NCBI GenBank assembly: GCA_017470535.1
Contig: JAFUYP010000011.1
Coordinates: 1 to 60,599, forward strand
Direction: 5' to 3'
Source of the DNA: Ruminococcus sp.
GTDB taxonomy: Bacteria > Bacillota > Clostridia > Oscillospirales > Ruminococcaceae
DNA: 60,599 nt
Of this stretch, positions 40,006 through 50,000 are shown piece by piece. Made by a program: the position numbers and the translations under genes. The notes under the pieces are model-generated. The model saw nothing but the letters and a program-made list of their open reading frames with translations. It did not search any database and was not told the origin of the DNA. Numbering within the stretch: the stretch's first letter is position 1; each line of letters begins with the position of its first letter.

Positions 40006-40038
40006 ATTTGAAATTTCTCTGAAAAGCTCAAAAAACAC

Positions 40039-40067
40039 TTGATTTTTCTGATAAAGTATTATATAAT
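40039..40067 (+). promoter_or_regulatory. Promoter of pgk, with 5' hairpin
   Basis: TTGATT (40039-40044), 17 nt, TATAAT (40062-40067). Transcription would start about 40074, a few nt before a perfect 8-bp hairpin GTTGTTAA-AGCC-TTAACAAC (40078-40097). Confidence 0.8.
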
Positions 40068-40145
40068 ATTAGTTAGAGTTGTTAAAGCCTTAACAACATG
40101 ACGTAACCGATTATATCGGAATAATTTATGAGAGGTGTCACAATT

Positions 40146-41366
40146 ATGGCAGGTTTAAACAAAGTAACAGTTGAGGACTTGAATGTCAAGGGCAAGAAGG
40201 TGCTCGTAAGAGTTGACTTCAACGTTCCGCTCAAGGACGGCGTTATCACAAACGATAACAGGATCACAGCAGCTCTTCCGACTATCAATAAGCTCGTTGA
40301 GAACGGCGCAAAGGTGGTTCTTTGCTCACATCTCGGCAAGCCGAAGAATGGTCCTGAGGCTAAGTTCTCATTAAAGCCGGCAGCTGACAGATTAGCAGAG
40401 CTTGTTTCCACAAAGGTAACATTTGCAGCTGACGATACAGTAGTAGGCGACAACGCTAAGAAGGCTGTTGCTGAAATGGCAGACGGCGAGATCGTTGTAC
40501 TTGAAAACACACGTTTCCGTGGTGCTGACGAAACTAAGAACGGCGAGGGCTTCGCTAAGGAGCTTGCTGATCTCGTAGACGGCGAAGTGTTCGTAATGGA
40601 CGCTTTCGGTTCTGCTCACAGAGCACACGCTTCCACAGCAGGCGTTACAAAGTTTGTAAAGGAAACAGCAGTGGGTTACCTGATGCAGAAGGAGATAAAC
40701 TTCTTAGGCAACGCTGTTGAGGATCCGGTAAGACCTTTCGTAGCTATCCTCGGCGGTGCTAAGGTCGCTGACAAGCTCAATGTTATAAACAATCTTATCG
40801 AAAAGTGCGATACACTTATCATCGGCGGCGGTATGGCTTATACTTTCTTAAAGGCTCAGGGTCTTGAAGTTGGTTCATCTCTCGTTGACGATACAAAGCT
40901 CGACTACTGCAAGGAGATGATCGAAAAGGCTGCTGCAAAGGGCAAGAAGCTCCTTCTCCCTGTTGATACGACTATCGCAAAGGCATTCCCTGATCCGATC
41001 GACGCTGAGATCGAGGTATCTGTTGTAGATGCTGACAAGATCCCTGCTGACCAGATGGGTCTTGATATAGGCACAAAGACAGCAGAGCTTTACGCTGACG
41101 CTGTAAAGAGTGCAAAGACAGTTGTATGGAACGGTCCTATGGGCGTGTTTGAGAATCCTATCCTTGCAAAGGGTACTATCGCAGTAGCTAAGAGCTTAGC
41201 TGAGACAGATGCTACAACTATCATCGGCGGCGGCGACAGCGCAGCAGCAGTTATCCAGCTCGGCTTCTCTGATAAGATGAGCCACATCTCCACAGGCGGC
41301 GGCGCTTCACTTGAATACTTAGAGGGTAAAGTGCTTCCGGGTATAGATGTTATAGCAGATAAATGA
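40146..41366 (+). CDS. pgk: Phosphoglycerate kinase
   Basis: 406 residues. RVDFNVPL (residues about 20-27), the HLGKP substrate loop, the nucleotide-binding GGGxxxTFLKAQG region, and GGGDSAAAV near the C terminus are all intact. It makes ATP in glycolysis from 1,3-bisphosphoglycerate. Codon use is highly biased (GTT, GCT, AAG, CTC), as expected for a strongly expressed gene. AGAGGTG precedes ATG 40146. It stands alone, not with gap, tpi or gpm; terminator at 41379. Confidence 0.97.
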   Translation: MAGLNKVTVEDLNVKGKKVLVRVDFNVPLKDGVITNDNRITAALPTINKLVENGAKVVLCSHLGKPKNGPEAKFSLKPAADRLAELVSTKVTFAADDTVVGDNAKKAVAEMADGEIVVLENTRFRGADETKNGEGFAKELADLVDGEVFVMDAFGSAHRAHASTAGVTKFVKETAVGYLMQKEINFLGNAVEDPVRPFVAILGGAKVADKLNVINNLIEKCDTLIIGGGMAYTFLKAQGLEVGSSLVDDTKLDYCKEMIEKAAAKGKKLLLPVDTTIAKAFPDPIDAEIEVSVVDADKIPADQMGLDIGTKTAELYADAVKSAKTVVWNGPMGVFENPILAKGTIAVAKSLAETDATTIIGGGDSAAAVIQLGFSDKMSHISTGGGASLEYLEGKVLPGIDVIADK

Positions 41367-41378
41367 TCAATAATGACC

Positions 41379-41416
41379 TCGGGGCAGGGCGAGAGCTTTT
41401 GCCCCGATGTTTTTTT
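41379..41416 (+). terminator. Terminator of pgk
   Basis: TCGGGGC (41379-41385) / GCCCCGA (41401-41407) stem and a T7 run after ATG. Confidence 0.85.
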
Positions 41417-41448
41417 AAAGAGAAATAAAGAAAATATAGGTGAGATAA

Positions 41449-42300
41449 TTGACTGTTAACAACGCAAAGACTCTTGTAGAGTTCTTCCTGTTTGTAAATA
41501 TCATATTTGCAGGTATAGTCATATTACCGCTTGTTGCTGTGATGGGCAAAGATGCACTGCCGGTGGCGTTTATAACCGTTGGTATACTTAATATCGTGGT
41601 GGTCATCATACTGTTCATCTATGCCTTGTACCTTAAAAAGAAAAACTCAAAGGCTGCAAAGGTCTTTGCCGAAAAAGGCATATGTGATGAATACATAGCC
41701 GAATATACAAAAGCCTACGGCGATAAAATGAGCTACTTTCAGAAACTGGCGGTCGCAGACTGCTATGCCTCCCTCGGGCGGTTTGACAGCTGCGAGTATA
41801 TCCTTGAGAGACTGCCGGGCGAGCTTGCCATGCACGGGCGTGATAAGCTGCTTTTTTATAAAGAGTATATCCTTGTGTATCTCAACACAGGGAGATACAG
41901 GCTCGCAGCCGATCTTTTCAATACCTGCCGTGGAGATCTTGATAAGTACTTTGGTAATTCATCACCGCTGCTTGCCTGCTCGTATTATGATGATGCTGCG
42001 CTTATTATGGCGGTAATGGGGGATTTCCGGGGCGCTGACGGCTACCGTGCTTATGCACAGGCTGCCGGTATGAAGGATCTTTCGGCTGCCTATGTACAGT
42101 ATATGATAATGGGTGAGCTGTACTATATAGACGGTAACACCGCAGAGGCGCAGCGCTCGATAGAAGCAGCAAGAACGGCTGTTATCAGCTATGATAAGTA
42201 TAAATATCCCTGGATGAAAGATCATTATCTGCAAGTGATAAATAAGGGCGCACAGCTTGCAATGAGGATCTACACAGACCTTCACAGCACACAGGTTTGA
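41449..42300 (+). CDS. Membrane-anchored protein with TPR-like helical repeats
   Basis: 283 residues from TTG 41449 (AGGTGAG upstream). Two N-terminal membrane helices (about residues 8-32 and 39-62) precede a cytoplasmic array of helix pairs containing AVADCYASLGRFDSCEYILERLPGEL, LVYLNTGRYRLAADLF and MIMGELYYIDGNTAEAQRSIEAA, which look like tetratricopeptide repeats. A scaffold role is suggested; no partner is evident. Downstream hairpin at 42313. Confidence 0.65.
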   Translation: MTVNNAKTLVEFFLFVNIIFAGIVILPLVAVMGKDALPVAFITVGILNIVVVIILFIYALYLKKKNSKAAKVFAEKGICDEYIAEYTKAYGDKMSYFQKLAVADCYASLGRFDSCEYILERLPGELAMHGRDKLLFYKEYILVYLNTGRYRLAADLFNTCRGDLDKYFGNSSPLLACSYYDDAALIMAVMGDFRGADGYRAYAQAAGMKDLSAAYVQYMIMGELYYIDGNTAEAQRSIEAARTAVISYDKYKYPWMKDHYLQVINKGAQLAMRIYTDLHSTQV

Positions 42301-42312
42301 CAGATATTTCAA

Positions 42313-42352
42313 AGGCGATGCCGTATTTTTGCGGTGTTGCCTTTTGTTTTCT
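42313..42352 (+). terminator. Terminator after the TPR-like gene
   Basis: GGCGATGCCG pairs with CGGTGTTGCC (three G-U pairs), followed by TTTTGTTTTCTTTT. The right arm resembles the MITE end but the hairpin is self-sufficient. Confidence 0.75.
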
Positions 42353-42377
42353 TTTGTGCATATTGTATTATTTAATA

Positions 42378-42406
42378 TTGACATTTTATCGGTTTTATGC
42401 TATAAT
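42378..42406 (+). promoter_or_regulatory. Promoter of the lipoprotein/two-component operon
   Basis: TTGACA (42378-42383), 17 nt, TATAAT (42401-42406), with extended TGc at 42398-42400. Very strong. Confidence 0.88.
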
Positions 42407-42451
42407 TTTACTATGAGTGATTATGCGTATTTGTAAAAGGAGTTGGCTGTG

Positions 42452-43798
42452 ATGCTTGTTCGGTATAGAAGATTATCTGCGGCTGTAACAGCTGTGGCTG
42501 TCGGCTTTATGCTCGGCTCCTGTACGCTGACGGGCTTTACTGTCGAAGGTGCGCTGTCAGCGCCCAAGCTCTCCGCTCAGCAGAGCCAGATCAATAAGGC
42601 ACTTATAAATTCGGTCGGCGGGAATATAACGCTCAAATACCCCAGAAACGGTGATAACCGCTCGGCATACGTTATTGCGAATGTCGATGATGAGCCTGAT
42701 AATGAAGCACTCGTTTTCTATGAGTATACATCTCTTATCAACGGTACTGAGGGCATCAGGATAAATCTGCTCGATACCGATGAAAACGGTGAGTGGTATT
42801 CTGTCAAGGAGCTTGCAGGGGCAGGCAGTGATGTTGACCGTGTGCTTATCTCGTACGAGGGCAATTCTGATATTGCAAATATAGTGGTCGGCTATCAGAA
42901 TATCGGTATAAGCGACAAGATGCTCGAGATATACCGCTATAAGGATAATAGCTTTGAGAGGATAGGGCAGAATAATTATTCACTTCTTGAAGCGGCTGAT
43001 CTTGACGGCGACGGGTACAAGAATTTTGTGACGGTGAATACCGAGGTCGATGACAACGGTTCGCAGAGCGGTTCGAGTGCATCGCTTATACGTCTTAAAA
43101 ATAACGAGATCAAAAATGAGAATACTATCTCTCTTTGTGACAATATGATTGAATATCTCAAAAGCACAGTCGGGCGTCTTAATGATAATTCTTATGCGAT
43201 ATATGTTGACGGCACGAATTCTAAGGGCGAATTGCAGACAGATGTGCTGTTTTACAGATATGGTGCTTTGCAGGATCCTATCGCACAGCGCCAGTCAAAG
43301 CTCGCACCTATGACTACACGTCCGGCAGGGTATTATTGTGCGGATATTGATAAGGACGGCGAGGTCGAGATACCTCATACGAGTGTTCTGAGAGGGTACG
43401 ATAGTTTGCCTTCCGAAGAAAAACTCTATCGTACCGAGTGGTTGTCATATAAGGATTTTTATACGCTCAGCAGTGAGTATTCAGGCTTCTATTCTGTGTC
43501 GGACGGGTATTTCTTCAACTTCCTGCAAAGGTGGGGCAATGACGTCACCGTCAAAAAAGATGCTGTTACAGGAGAGTTCGTTTTCTATAAGTTCGGCGGC
43601 GATATCGATGCCGATATGACTGAGCTTATGCGAATAGCGGTAGAGAGCAAGAATGACAGCGGCAAATATATTGATGACGGGTACAGAGTGATAGATTCTG
43701 TCGGGCAGATAGATTATCTTTTAAAGCTGCCGACTATCGGAAGAGAAGCGCTCATACCTACATTTGATGAAGTTAAAAACAGTTTTTATATAATATAG
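42452..43798 (+). CDS. Lipoprotein, possible sensor partner of the two-component system
   Basis: 448 residues from ATG 42452 (AAAAGGAG); a TTG at 42443 is too close. The lipobox is GFMLGSC (about residue 24). The mature protein has several acidic calcium-loop-like turns (LDGDGYKN, DIDKDGEVEI) and repeated beta strands, suggesting a beta-propeller or VCBS-like fold. No enzyme motif is seen. First gene of an operon with a response regulator (33 nt on) and histidine kinase, so it may sense an envelope signal or be regulated by them. Confidence 0.72.
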   Translation: MLVRYRRLSAAVTAVAVGFMLGSCTLTGFTVEGALSAPKLSAQQSQINKALINSVGGNITLKYPRNGDNRSAYVIANVDDEPDNEALVFYEYTSLINGTEGIRINLLDTDENGEWYSVKELAGAGSDVDRVLISYEGNSDIANIVVGYQNIGISDKMLEIYRYKDNSFERIGQNNYSLLEAADLDGDGYKNFVTVNTEVDDNGSQSGSSASLIRLKNNEIKNENTISLCDNMIEYLKSTVGRLNDNSYAIYVDGTNSKGELQTDVLFYRYGALQDPIAQRQSKLAPMTTRPAGYYCADIDKDGEVEIPHTSVLRGYDSLPSEEKLYRTEWLSYKDFYTLSSEYSGFYSVSDGYFFNFLQRWGNDVTVKKDAVTGEFVFYKFGGDIDADMTELMRIAVESKNDSGKYIDDGYRVIDSVGQIDYLLKLPTIGREALIPTFDEVKNSFYII

Positions 43799-43830
43799 AC
43801 AATGAAACGAAAAACGAAAGGGTGGTTGCA

Positions 43831-44529
43831 ATGAAAAAGGTACTTGTTTGCGAGGACGAGGATTCGATAAGAGAATTTGTCGTTATCAATTTAAAGCGCA
43901 GCGGATACGACGTTGTAGACGTCAACTGCGGTGAGGACGCTCTGAGAGTTTTTGAGGAGGGCGGCAATTTTGACGTAGCGCTCCTTGATATTATGATGCC
44001 CGGTATAGACGGAATGAAGGTGTGCAAAAAGATAAGAGAGAAAAACACCACGATGGGCATAATAATGCTCTCTGCAAAATCACAGGAAATGGATAAGATC
44101 TCATCGCTGATGCTGGGCGCTGATGACTATATCACAAAGCCGTTCTCTATCTCTGAGCTTATAGCAAGAGTTGACGCTGTGTGCAGGAGAGTAGGGATGT
44201 CGCACTCAAAGCCCGAGGAGCAGTCGCTCCTCACATCCGGTCCCTTCACGCTCAACTTAAAGAGCAGGACGGTGTATAAAAACGGCAAGCAGATAGACCT
44301 GACACAGGTGGAGTATCAGATAATGGAATACTTCTTCAAGAATCAGAATACAGCGCTTGACCGTTCGTCTATCCTTAATCATATCTGGGGAGAGAGCTAC
44401 TATGGTGATGATAAGATAGTCGATGTAAATATAAGAAGAATAAGAATGAAGATAGAAGACGAGCCTTCAAGCCCTAAGTATATCCTGACAATATGGGGCT
44501 TCGGCTACAAATGGAGCGCACAGAACTGA
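43831..44529 (+). CDS. OmpR-family response regulator
   Basis: 232 residues. The receiver domain has the acidic pair (CEDED), the phosphoryl-accepting Asp in LLDIMMPG (about residue 52) and the KPF Lys loop. The C-terminal winged helix ends in NIRRIRMKIED then ILTIWGFGYKW. AAAGGGTGG precedes ATG 43831. It is followed 11 nt later by its kinase. Confidence 0.95.
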   Translation: MKKVLVCEDEDSIREFVVINLKRSGYDVVDVNCGEDALRVFEEGGNFDVALLDIMMPGIDGMKVCKKIREKNTTMGIIMLSAKSQEMDKISSLMLGADDYITKPFSISELIARVDAVCRRVGMSHSKPEEQSLLTSGPFTLNLKSRTVYKNGKQIDLTQVEYQIMEYFFKNQNTALDRSSILNHIWGESYYGDDKIVDVNIRRIRMKIEDEPSSPKYILTIWGFGYKWSAQN

Positions 44530-44540
44530 GGCTGAGCTGA

Positions 44541-46013
44541 TTGGGTAGGTTAAAATTCGGCAGGCGCAGCATAACCTCACACTGGCTGGTAAACGGTGTG
44601 GGCGTTATCATCGCTGTGCTGCTTGTTATTGCGGTACTGCTCATTCTTTCTATCAGGAGCTACTATTACAGCTCAGTGCGGCAGTATCTTAATTCTAAAA
44701 TGAACGTCATAACCGGCAGTATTATTAATGAGAGCGATCAGGCAGTTAATTATAACAGCGAGATACGTTCGCTCGTAGCCGGGTATGATGATAAGGATAA
44801 AATAGAGCTTATGGCGATAAAGCAGACGGGCGAGGTGGATATAACCTCGTCGGGCTTCAAGCCGACAGAGCGTGAATTTGCGGATTATGAGACCGCAAAG
44901 ACTTCCTCAAACGGCAGCGGCTATGAGGTCTACCGTACATCTACCGGTGAAAAGGTGCTTGCGCTTACGAATGTTTTCTCGGTCAAGGGGTGTGAGTATG
45001 ACGCTCTGCGAATGATAGTGTCGCTGCATGAGGTCGATTCAAAGGTCATCAGCTTTGCTGTGATAATATCGCTTATATGCGTGGCGATAATACTGATAGT
45101 GTTCTTCTCGGGTATGTTCTTTGTAAAGAGTATAGTTCACCCGGTCATCGCTATCGGTGATGTAACAAGACAGTACGCAAAGGGCGACTTTTCAAAGCGT
45201 CTTGAAAAGCAGACCAACGACGAGCTGGGCGACCTTTGTGACTCTATCAACTATATGGCTGAGGAGCTGTCAAATACCGAGGCTATGAAGAATGAATTCA
45301 TTTCATCGGTGTCGCACGAGCTGAGAACGCCGCTTACAGCTATCAAGGGCTGGAGCGAAACTATGATGAGCATTGACGACAGGGAAACGTTTGTAAAGGG
45401 TATGAGGGTCATATCCTCCGAAACAGAGCGCCTTTCCCAGATGGTCGAGGAGCTGCTCGACTTCTCACGGATACAGGACGGACGGCTTTATCTGCAAAAG
45501 GCAAAAATGGATATACTTGCAGAGCTTGGCGAAACTGTCCTTATCTACCAGGAGAGGGCAAAGACGCTCGGTATCACGCTCAATTACTATGAGCCTGAGA
45601 TGCTGCCGTTCATATTCGGTGACAGAAACAGGCTAAGGCAGGTATTTATAAATATCGTCGATAACGCTATTAAATACTCCGATAAGGGCGATACAGTGTC
45701 GGTCGAGGCGTATCAGGAAAACGGCAACATAGTGATTTCGGTGTCTGATACGGGCATTGGTATAAGCAAAGAGGATCTGCCGAAGGTAAAGCAGAAATTC
45801 TTCAAATCAAATCAGACAAGGCGTGGCTCGGGCATAGGTCTTGCTGTTGCCGATGAGATAATAAGTATGCACGGCGGTACACTGAGTATCAGGAGCGAGG
45901 AAAATGTCGGTACTACGGTCGTTATGGAGCTGCCGTACATCGACGAGGGCAGGAGCAATGATAACAGCAGCAATGTAAATGTAGAGATCATTTCAACAGA
46001 TAAAGAACAATAG
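44541..46013 (+). CDS. Sensor histidine kinase with HAMP domain
   Basis: 490 residues from TTG 44541 (GAGGCTGAG upstream). Two membrane helices bracket an extracellular loop of about 130 residues; then HAMP (VTRQYAKGDFSKRLEKQ), the H-box FISSVSHELRTPLTAIKGW with the phosphorylated His, and a Bergerat ATPase with NIVDNAIKY, DTGIGI and GSGIGLAVA. Partner of the 43831 regulator. Confidence 0.95.
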   Translation: MGRLKFGRRSITSHWLVNGVGVIIAVLLVIAVLLILSIRSYYYSSVRQYLNSKMNVITGSIINESDQAVNYNSEIRSLVAGYDDKDKIELMAIKQTGEVDITSSGFKPTEREFADYETAKTSSNGSGYEVYRTSTGEKVLALTNVFSVKGCEYDALRMIVSLHEVDSKVISFAVIISLICVAIILIVFFSGMFFVKSIVHPVIAIGDVTRQYAKGDFSKRLEKQTNDELGDLCDSINYMAEELSNTEAMKNEFISSVSHELRTPLTAIKGWSETMMSIDDRETFVKGMRVISSETERLSQMVEELLDFSRIQDGRLYLQKAKMDILAELGETVLIYQERAKTLGITLNYYEPEMLPFIFGDRNRLRQVFINIVDNAIKYSDKGDTVSVEAYQENGNIVISVSDTGIGISKEDLPKVKQKFFKSNQTRRGSGIGLAVADEIISMHGGTLSIRSEENVGTTVVMELPYIDEGRSNDNSSNVNVEIISTDKEQ

Positions 46014-46025
46014 AGAGGATATTAA

Positions 46026-46991
46026 ATGAGTAAAAGCAACCCGAATGAGAAATTCAAGGCTAAGACGGGCGGTCAGGCGGTCATTGAGGGCGTCATGATG
46101 AGGGGCGTTGAGAAAGAAGCAATGGCTTGCAGACTGCCAAACGGCGAGATAGACCTTGAAGTGTGGGATCTTAAATATAAAGCAGGTCAGCTGCCGTGGT
46201 TCAGAAAAGTACCGTTTTTAAGAGGTATCTTCAATTTTGCAGACAGCCTTATAGACGGCTATAAGTGTCTTTCAAAGTCCGCTGATAAGCAGATGCAGGA
46301 CGATGATGAGGAGGAGCTTACAAAATTCGAGCAGTGGCTGACTGATAAGCTCGGTGATAAGCTGATGCCGATAATATCGGGTGTTTCGCTGGTGTTTGGC
46401 TTTGCACTTGCGATAGTGCTGTTTATGTTATTCCCGTCATTTATATCAAAGCTGATAGATAAGCATATAATATCGCTTTCGGCGTTTGCTAAAAACTGTA
46501 TAGAGGGCGTTTTGAAAATAGCTATATTCATAGGCTATACAAAGCTCACCTCACTTATGAGCGATATAGCGACTACCTACCGCTATCACGGCGCAGAGCA
46601 TAAGACTATCGCCTGCTATGAGAGCGGTGAGGAGCTTAGTGTTGAGAATGTAAAACGCCAGATACGCTTCCACCCGAGGTGCGGGACGAGCTTTATATTT
46701 TTGGTGCTTTTTATAAGTATATTCGTGTTCACGGTCGTGGGCGTGCCGTGGGATAATATCTTTATCCGTATGATTTTCAAGCTGGCACTCCTGCCGGTCA
46801 TAGTCGGTATCGCATACGAGCTAATAAGGCTTGCTGGCAGACATGATAATGCTGCCACAAGGATCATCTCCGCCCCCGGTCTGTGGGTGCAGAGGATAAC
46901 GACAAGCGAGCCTGATGACGGTCAGATAGAATGTGCGATAGCGGCACTGAAAGCCGTTATCCCCGATGACAGCGAGGCCGACAGATGGTGA
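46026..46991 (+). CDS. DUF1385 membrane protein (YqhQ-like)
   Basis: 321 residues. GGQAVIEGVMMRG near the N terminus and the YHGAEHKTIACYE block with RFHPRCGTSF are the signature of the YqhQ/DUF1385 family, predicted metal-dependent membrane enzymes. There are about four membrane segments. AGAGGATATTAA precedes ATG 46026. It overlaps prmC by 7 nt, the usual Clostridia gene order. Confidence 0.93.
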   Translation: MSKSNPNEKFKAKTGGQAVIEGVMMRGVEKEAMACRLPNGEIDLEVWDLKYKAGQLPWFRKVPFLRGIFNFADSLIDGYKCLSKSADKQMQDDDEEELTKFEQWLTDKLGDKLMPIISGVSLVFGFALAIVLFMLFPSFISKLIDKHIISLSAFAKNCIEGVLKIAIFIGYTKLTSLMSDIATTYRYHGAEHKTIACYESGEELSVENVKRQIRFHPRCGTSFIFLVLFISIFVFTVVGVPWDNIFIRMIFKLALLPVIVGIAYELIRLAGRHDNAATRIISAPGLWVQRITTSEPDDGQIECAIAALKAVIPDDSEADRW

Positions 46992-47848
46992 CGGTAAGAA
47001 AGCTGTTTGAGTCAGCGGTAAGAGAGCTTGAAGCTGTCGGCAATGATAACGCTGCGTATGATGCGTCTGAGCTTTTTGAAGCAGCATTTTCAGAAAAGTA
47101 TAATATATGTGAAAAAGACGTTACTGCCGATGAAAAGTCGGCAGCTGCTTTTGATGGATATATAAAAAAACGTGCAGGCGGATATCCCTTGCAGTATATT
47201 TTAGGCGAGTGGGAGTTTTACGGTATCCCTGTAAAGGTAGGCGAGGGCGTACTTATCCCAAGGCAGGATACAGAAACGCTTATTGATGTGGCAATAAAAA
47301 AACACAGGAATAAACGACCTGTCGTAGTAGACCTGTGTTCCGGTACAGGCTGTATCGCACTTGCACTTGAAAAGGAGCTTGATGCAAGCCAAGTATATGC
47401 AGTCGAGAAGTCGCAGAAAGCGGCTGAGTATTTAAGACAGAATATAGCTCTTAATGATTCGGCTGTTAATATCATCATAGGCGACTGCCTTGATAAGCAG
47501 TTAATAGACAGCCTGCCGCTTGCAGATGTGCTATCATGCAATCCGCCGTATCTGACGGCAGATGATATGGTCTCTCTCCAGACGGAGGTCACACACGAAC
47601 CGCCCGAAGCGCTTTTCGGCGGCGATGACGGGCTTGATTTTTACAGGGATATAGCAAGAGCATATAAATTCCGCCTTAATGACGGCGGTATGATAATATT
47701 TGAGGTGGGATCAAATCAGGCGCAGGAGGTCATGGAGATACTCATACAGGCAGGCTTTGAGGACGTAAGAGCTCATGAAGATATGTGCGGCATCAAACGT
47801 GCTGTCGTCGGCTTTTACAGAGAAAAGACCCATGTGAAGCTCTACTGA
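46985..47848 (+). CDS. prmC: Release factor glutamine methyltransferase
   Basis: 287 residues. The N-terminal helical domain, the GEWEFYGIPVKVGEGVLIPRQDTE motif, SAM-binding DLCSGTGCIALAL, and the catalytic SCNPPYL are all intact. It methylates the Gln of the GGQ motif in peptide release factors. ATG 46985 overlaps the end of the DUF1385 gene. The expected neighbour prfA is not here. Confidence 0.95.
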   Translation: MVTVRKLFESAVRELEAVGNDNAAYDASELFEAAFSEKYNICEKDVTADEKSAAAFDGYIKKRAGGYPLQYILGEWEFYGIPVKVGEGVLIPRQDTETLIDVAIKKHRNKRPVVVDLCSGTGCIALALEKELDASQVYAVEKSQKAAEYLRQNIALNDSAVNIIIGDCLDKQLIDSLPLADVLSCNPPYLTADDMVSLQTEVTHEPPEALFGGDDGLDFYRDIARAYKFRLNDGGMIIFEVGSNQAQEVMEILIQAGFEDVRAHEDMCGIKRAVVGFYREKTHVKLY

Positions 47849-47876
47849 CAAAAATATATTTACTGTCCAAAAAATG

Positions 47877-47907
47877 TTACACACTATTTTGAGATATATG
47901 CTATAAT
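47877..47907 (+). promoter_or_regulatory. recA promoter
   Basis: TATAAT (47902-47907) with extended TGc (47899-47901); the nearest -35-like hexamer, TTACAC (47877-47882), is 19 nt away. No GAAC-N4-GTTC-type LexA box was seen near it. Confidence 0.55.
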
Positions 47908-47973
47908 GGATATAGACAAGAGAAAGGAAAACGCCCCTACTCTTTTCAATACAGTACAAAGGAGAATAATGAT

Positions 47974-49173
47974 ATGGCGATCGACAAGAAGAAAAAGGAA
48001 AAAGAAAAGGTAGTAAAGATAACCGATGAAGCAGAGAAGAAGAAGGCTCTTGAAACTGCAATATCGGCGATAGAAAAGCAGTTCGGCAAGGGTGCGATAA
48101 TGCGTCTTGGCGAGGATAAGGCTATGGACGTTGATGCTATCTCAACAGGCTCTATGACGCTTGATATGGCACTTGGCATAGGCGGTGTCCCGAGAGGAAG
48201 GATAGTCGAGATCTACGGACCTGAATCCTCCGGTAAGACAACAGTTGCTCTGCACGTTGTTGCAGAGGCGCAGAAGCTCGGCGGAAATGTAGCGTTCATA
48301 GATGTAGAGCACGCCCTTGACCCGGTCTATGCAAGAAAGCTCGGTGTCAATATCGACGATATGCTCGTTTCTCAGCCTGACAGCGGCGAGGACGCACTTT
48401 CTATCGCAGAGTATCTTGCACGTTCAGGTGCAGTTGATGTAATAGTTCTCGACTCGGTGGCAGCTATGGTAACAAAGGCTGAGATAGACGGCGAAATGGG
48501 TGATACACACGTCGGACAGCTTGCAAGACTTATGAGCCAGGCTATGAGAAAGCTCACATCTGTCATAAGCAAGTCAAATTGCGTGGCGATTTTTATAAAC
48601 CAGATAAGAGAAAAGATAGGTGTGATGTACGGCAACCCTGAAACTACCCCGGGCGGCAGGGCGCTCAAATTCTACGCATCTGTCCGTATAGAAGTAAGAC
48701 GTGGCGAGCAGATAAAGGACGGCTCTGAGGTCATAGGCAACCGTACACGCTGCAAGGTGGTCAAGAATAAGGTCGCACCGCCATTCAAGGAAGCGGAATT
48801 CGATCTGCTCTACGGCAAGGGCGTTTCAAAGGTCGGCGAGATACTTGATGCAGGCGTTGAGCTGGGCATCGTCAAGAAGGGCGGAGCATGGTTCTCGTAC
48901 GGTGATACCAAGCTCGGACAGGGCAGAGAGAACTCAAAGGACTTCCTGCTTGATAATCCTGACATTATGAACGAGATACTTGAAAAGATCAAGGAAAAGT
49001 CAAGCGATACTGATGACTTTGTACCGCCTTCCGACAACAAGAAAACAGAGCTTGAAAGCCGTGCCGAGGCTGCCGCTGCAAAGAGCACAGCACCCGATAA
49101 GCCTAAGGCTGCAAAGATGGACGTTACAGTTTCAGCTGATGATGATTTTGAGGAGTTTTCTCCTGTTGAATAA
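47974..49173 (+). CDS. recA: Recombinase RecA
   Basis: 399 residues. Walker [10 protein letters not shown] (about residues 82-90), [11 protein letters not shown]alker B, the L2 loop [25 protein letters not shown], and an acidic C-terminal tail. It forms the ATP-dependent strand-exchange filament and the co-protease of the SOS response. AAAGGAG precedes ATG 47974. Followed by a hairpin and then recX. Confidence 0.98.
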   Translation: MAIDKKKKEKEKVVKITDEAEKKKALETAISAIEKQFGKGAIMRLGEDKAMDVDAISTGSMTLDMALGIGGVPRGRIVEIYGPESSGKTTVALHVVAEAQKLGGNVAFIDVEHALDPVYARKLGVNIDDMLVSQPDSGEDALSIAEYLARSGAVDVIVLDSVAAMVTKAEIDGEMGDTHVGQLARLMSQAMRKLTSVISKSNCVAIFINQIREKIGVMYGNPETTPGGRALKFYASVRIEVRRGEQIKDGSEVIGNRTRCKVVKNKVAPPFKEAEFDLLYGKGVSKVGEILDAGVELGIVKKGGAWFSYGDTKLGQGRENSKDFLLDNPDIMNEILEKIKEKSSDTDDFVPPSDNKKTELESRAEAAAAKSTAPDKPKAAKMDVTVSADDDFEEFSPVE

Positions 49174-49180
49174 GTATATA

Positions 49181-49211
49181 AGGGTGGGGGCGAGCCTCCG
49201 CCCTTTCTTTA
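49181..49211 (+). terminator. Hairpin between recA and recX
   Basis: A ten-pair stem, AGGGTGGGGG / CCTCCGCCCT, with a CGAG loop and TTTCTTT tail (49181-49211). In many bacteria such a hairpin lets only some recA transcripts reach recX. Confidence 0.75.
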
Positions 49212-49227
49212 AAGAGAGGGATATATC

Positions 49228-49848
49228 ATGCCGGTAATAACAGACATTTCCGAGTATAAGGGCAGCACCGTCAGAGTTGATCTTGATGAGGGAGAGCCGC
49301 TTTTTATAAACAGGGAGATAGCGTATTCCTATAATTTGTCAAAGGGTATGAAACTGCCTGATGCTGCAATAGAGCAGATCATGCACGATAATACATTCCG
49401 TAAGGCAAGAGAGCGTGGGCTGTATCTTATGGATTTTGCAGATAACACCTACGTCGGACTTTTCAAAAAGCTCAGAAAGACCTATGATGAGGATATATGC
49501 TATGAGGTCTGCGATAAGCTCGCAGAGATAGGCGTTATCAACGACAGACGCTTTGCTGCGAATATGGCAAGAAGGCTCATCGAAGTAAAGCTCATGGGCA
49601 GATACAGAGCAGTGCAGGAAATGCGTCAGAAGGGGCTTTCAAAAAGCGTGATAGAAGAATCACTCGAGCCTTACGAGGACGGTGTGCGTGAGCGGCTCAA
49701 AGAGCTTGTCGAAAAGAAATACCTGAGTAAACTTGACTATGAAAACAGAAATCAGAAAGTCACCGCTGCACTTGCAAGATACGGCTATGGCTTTGATGAT
49801 ATAAAGGCGGTACTCAGGGAGATAGAGGAGGAGTACAGGGAGCAATGA
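49228..49848 (+). CDS. recX: RecA regulator RecX
   Basis: 206 residues built of three-helix repeats (for example FKKLRKTYDEDICYEVCDKLAEIGVINDRRFAANMARRLIEVKLMGRYRA). RecX binds within the RecA filament and limits its activity. AGAGAGGG precedes ATG 49228. Beyond the terminator-like hairpin it shares the recA promoter as far as can be seen. Confidence 0.92.
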   Translation: MPVITDISEYKGSTVRVDLDEGEPLFINREIAYSYNLSKGMKLPDAAIEQIMHDNTFRKARERGLYLMDFADNTYVGLFKKLRKTYDEDICYEVCDKLAEIGVINDRRFAANMARRLIEVKLMGRYRAVQEMRQKGLSKSVIEESLEPYEDGVRERLKELVEKKYLSKLDYENRNQKVTAALARYGYGFDDIKAVLREIEEEYREQ

Positions 49849-49888
49849 TCTATCCCTTTGCTGCGTGTTTTTACTTTCTGCATAATAA

Positions 49889-49942
49889 ACAGCACTGTGA
49901 TGTCATCAGACTTTTCATAGTGCTGTATTCTTTTCACCTTTT
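49889..49942 (+). terminator. Terminator after recX
   Basis: ACAGCACT (49889-49896) / AGTGCTGT (49919-49926), then TATTCTTTTCACCTTTT. Confidence 0.65.
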
Positions 49943-50000
49943 GGCGTGTAATCTGCTTTCGGTGTACGGATAGTGTACATACTCTATCCCGTGCAGTATA

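Noticed and set aside
42313..42345. Half of the MITE end sequence (GCGGTGTTGCC)
   Set aside because: It forms a full hairpin with adjacent sequence and a T tail, so it is better explained as the terminator of the 41449 gene.
47849..47973. A LexA/SOS box before recA
   Set aside because: No GAAC-N4-GTTC or close variant found in the upstream region.
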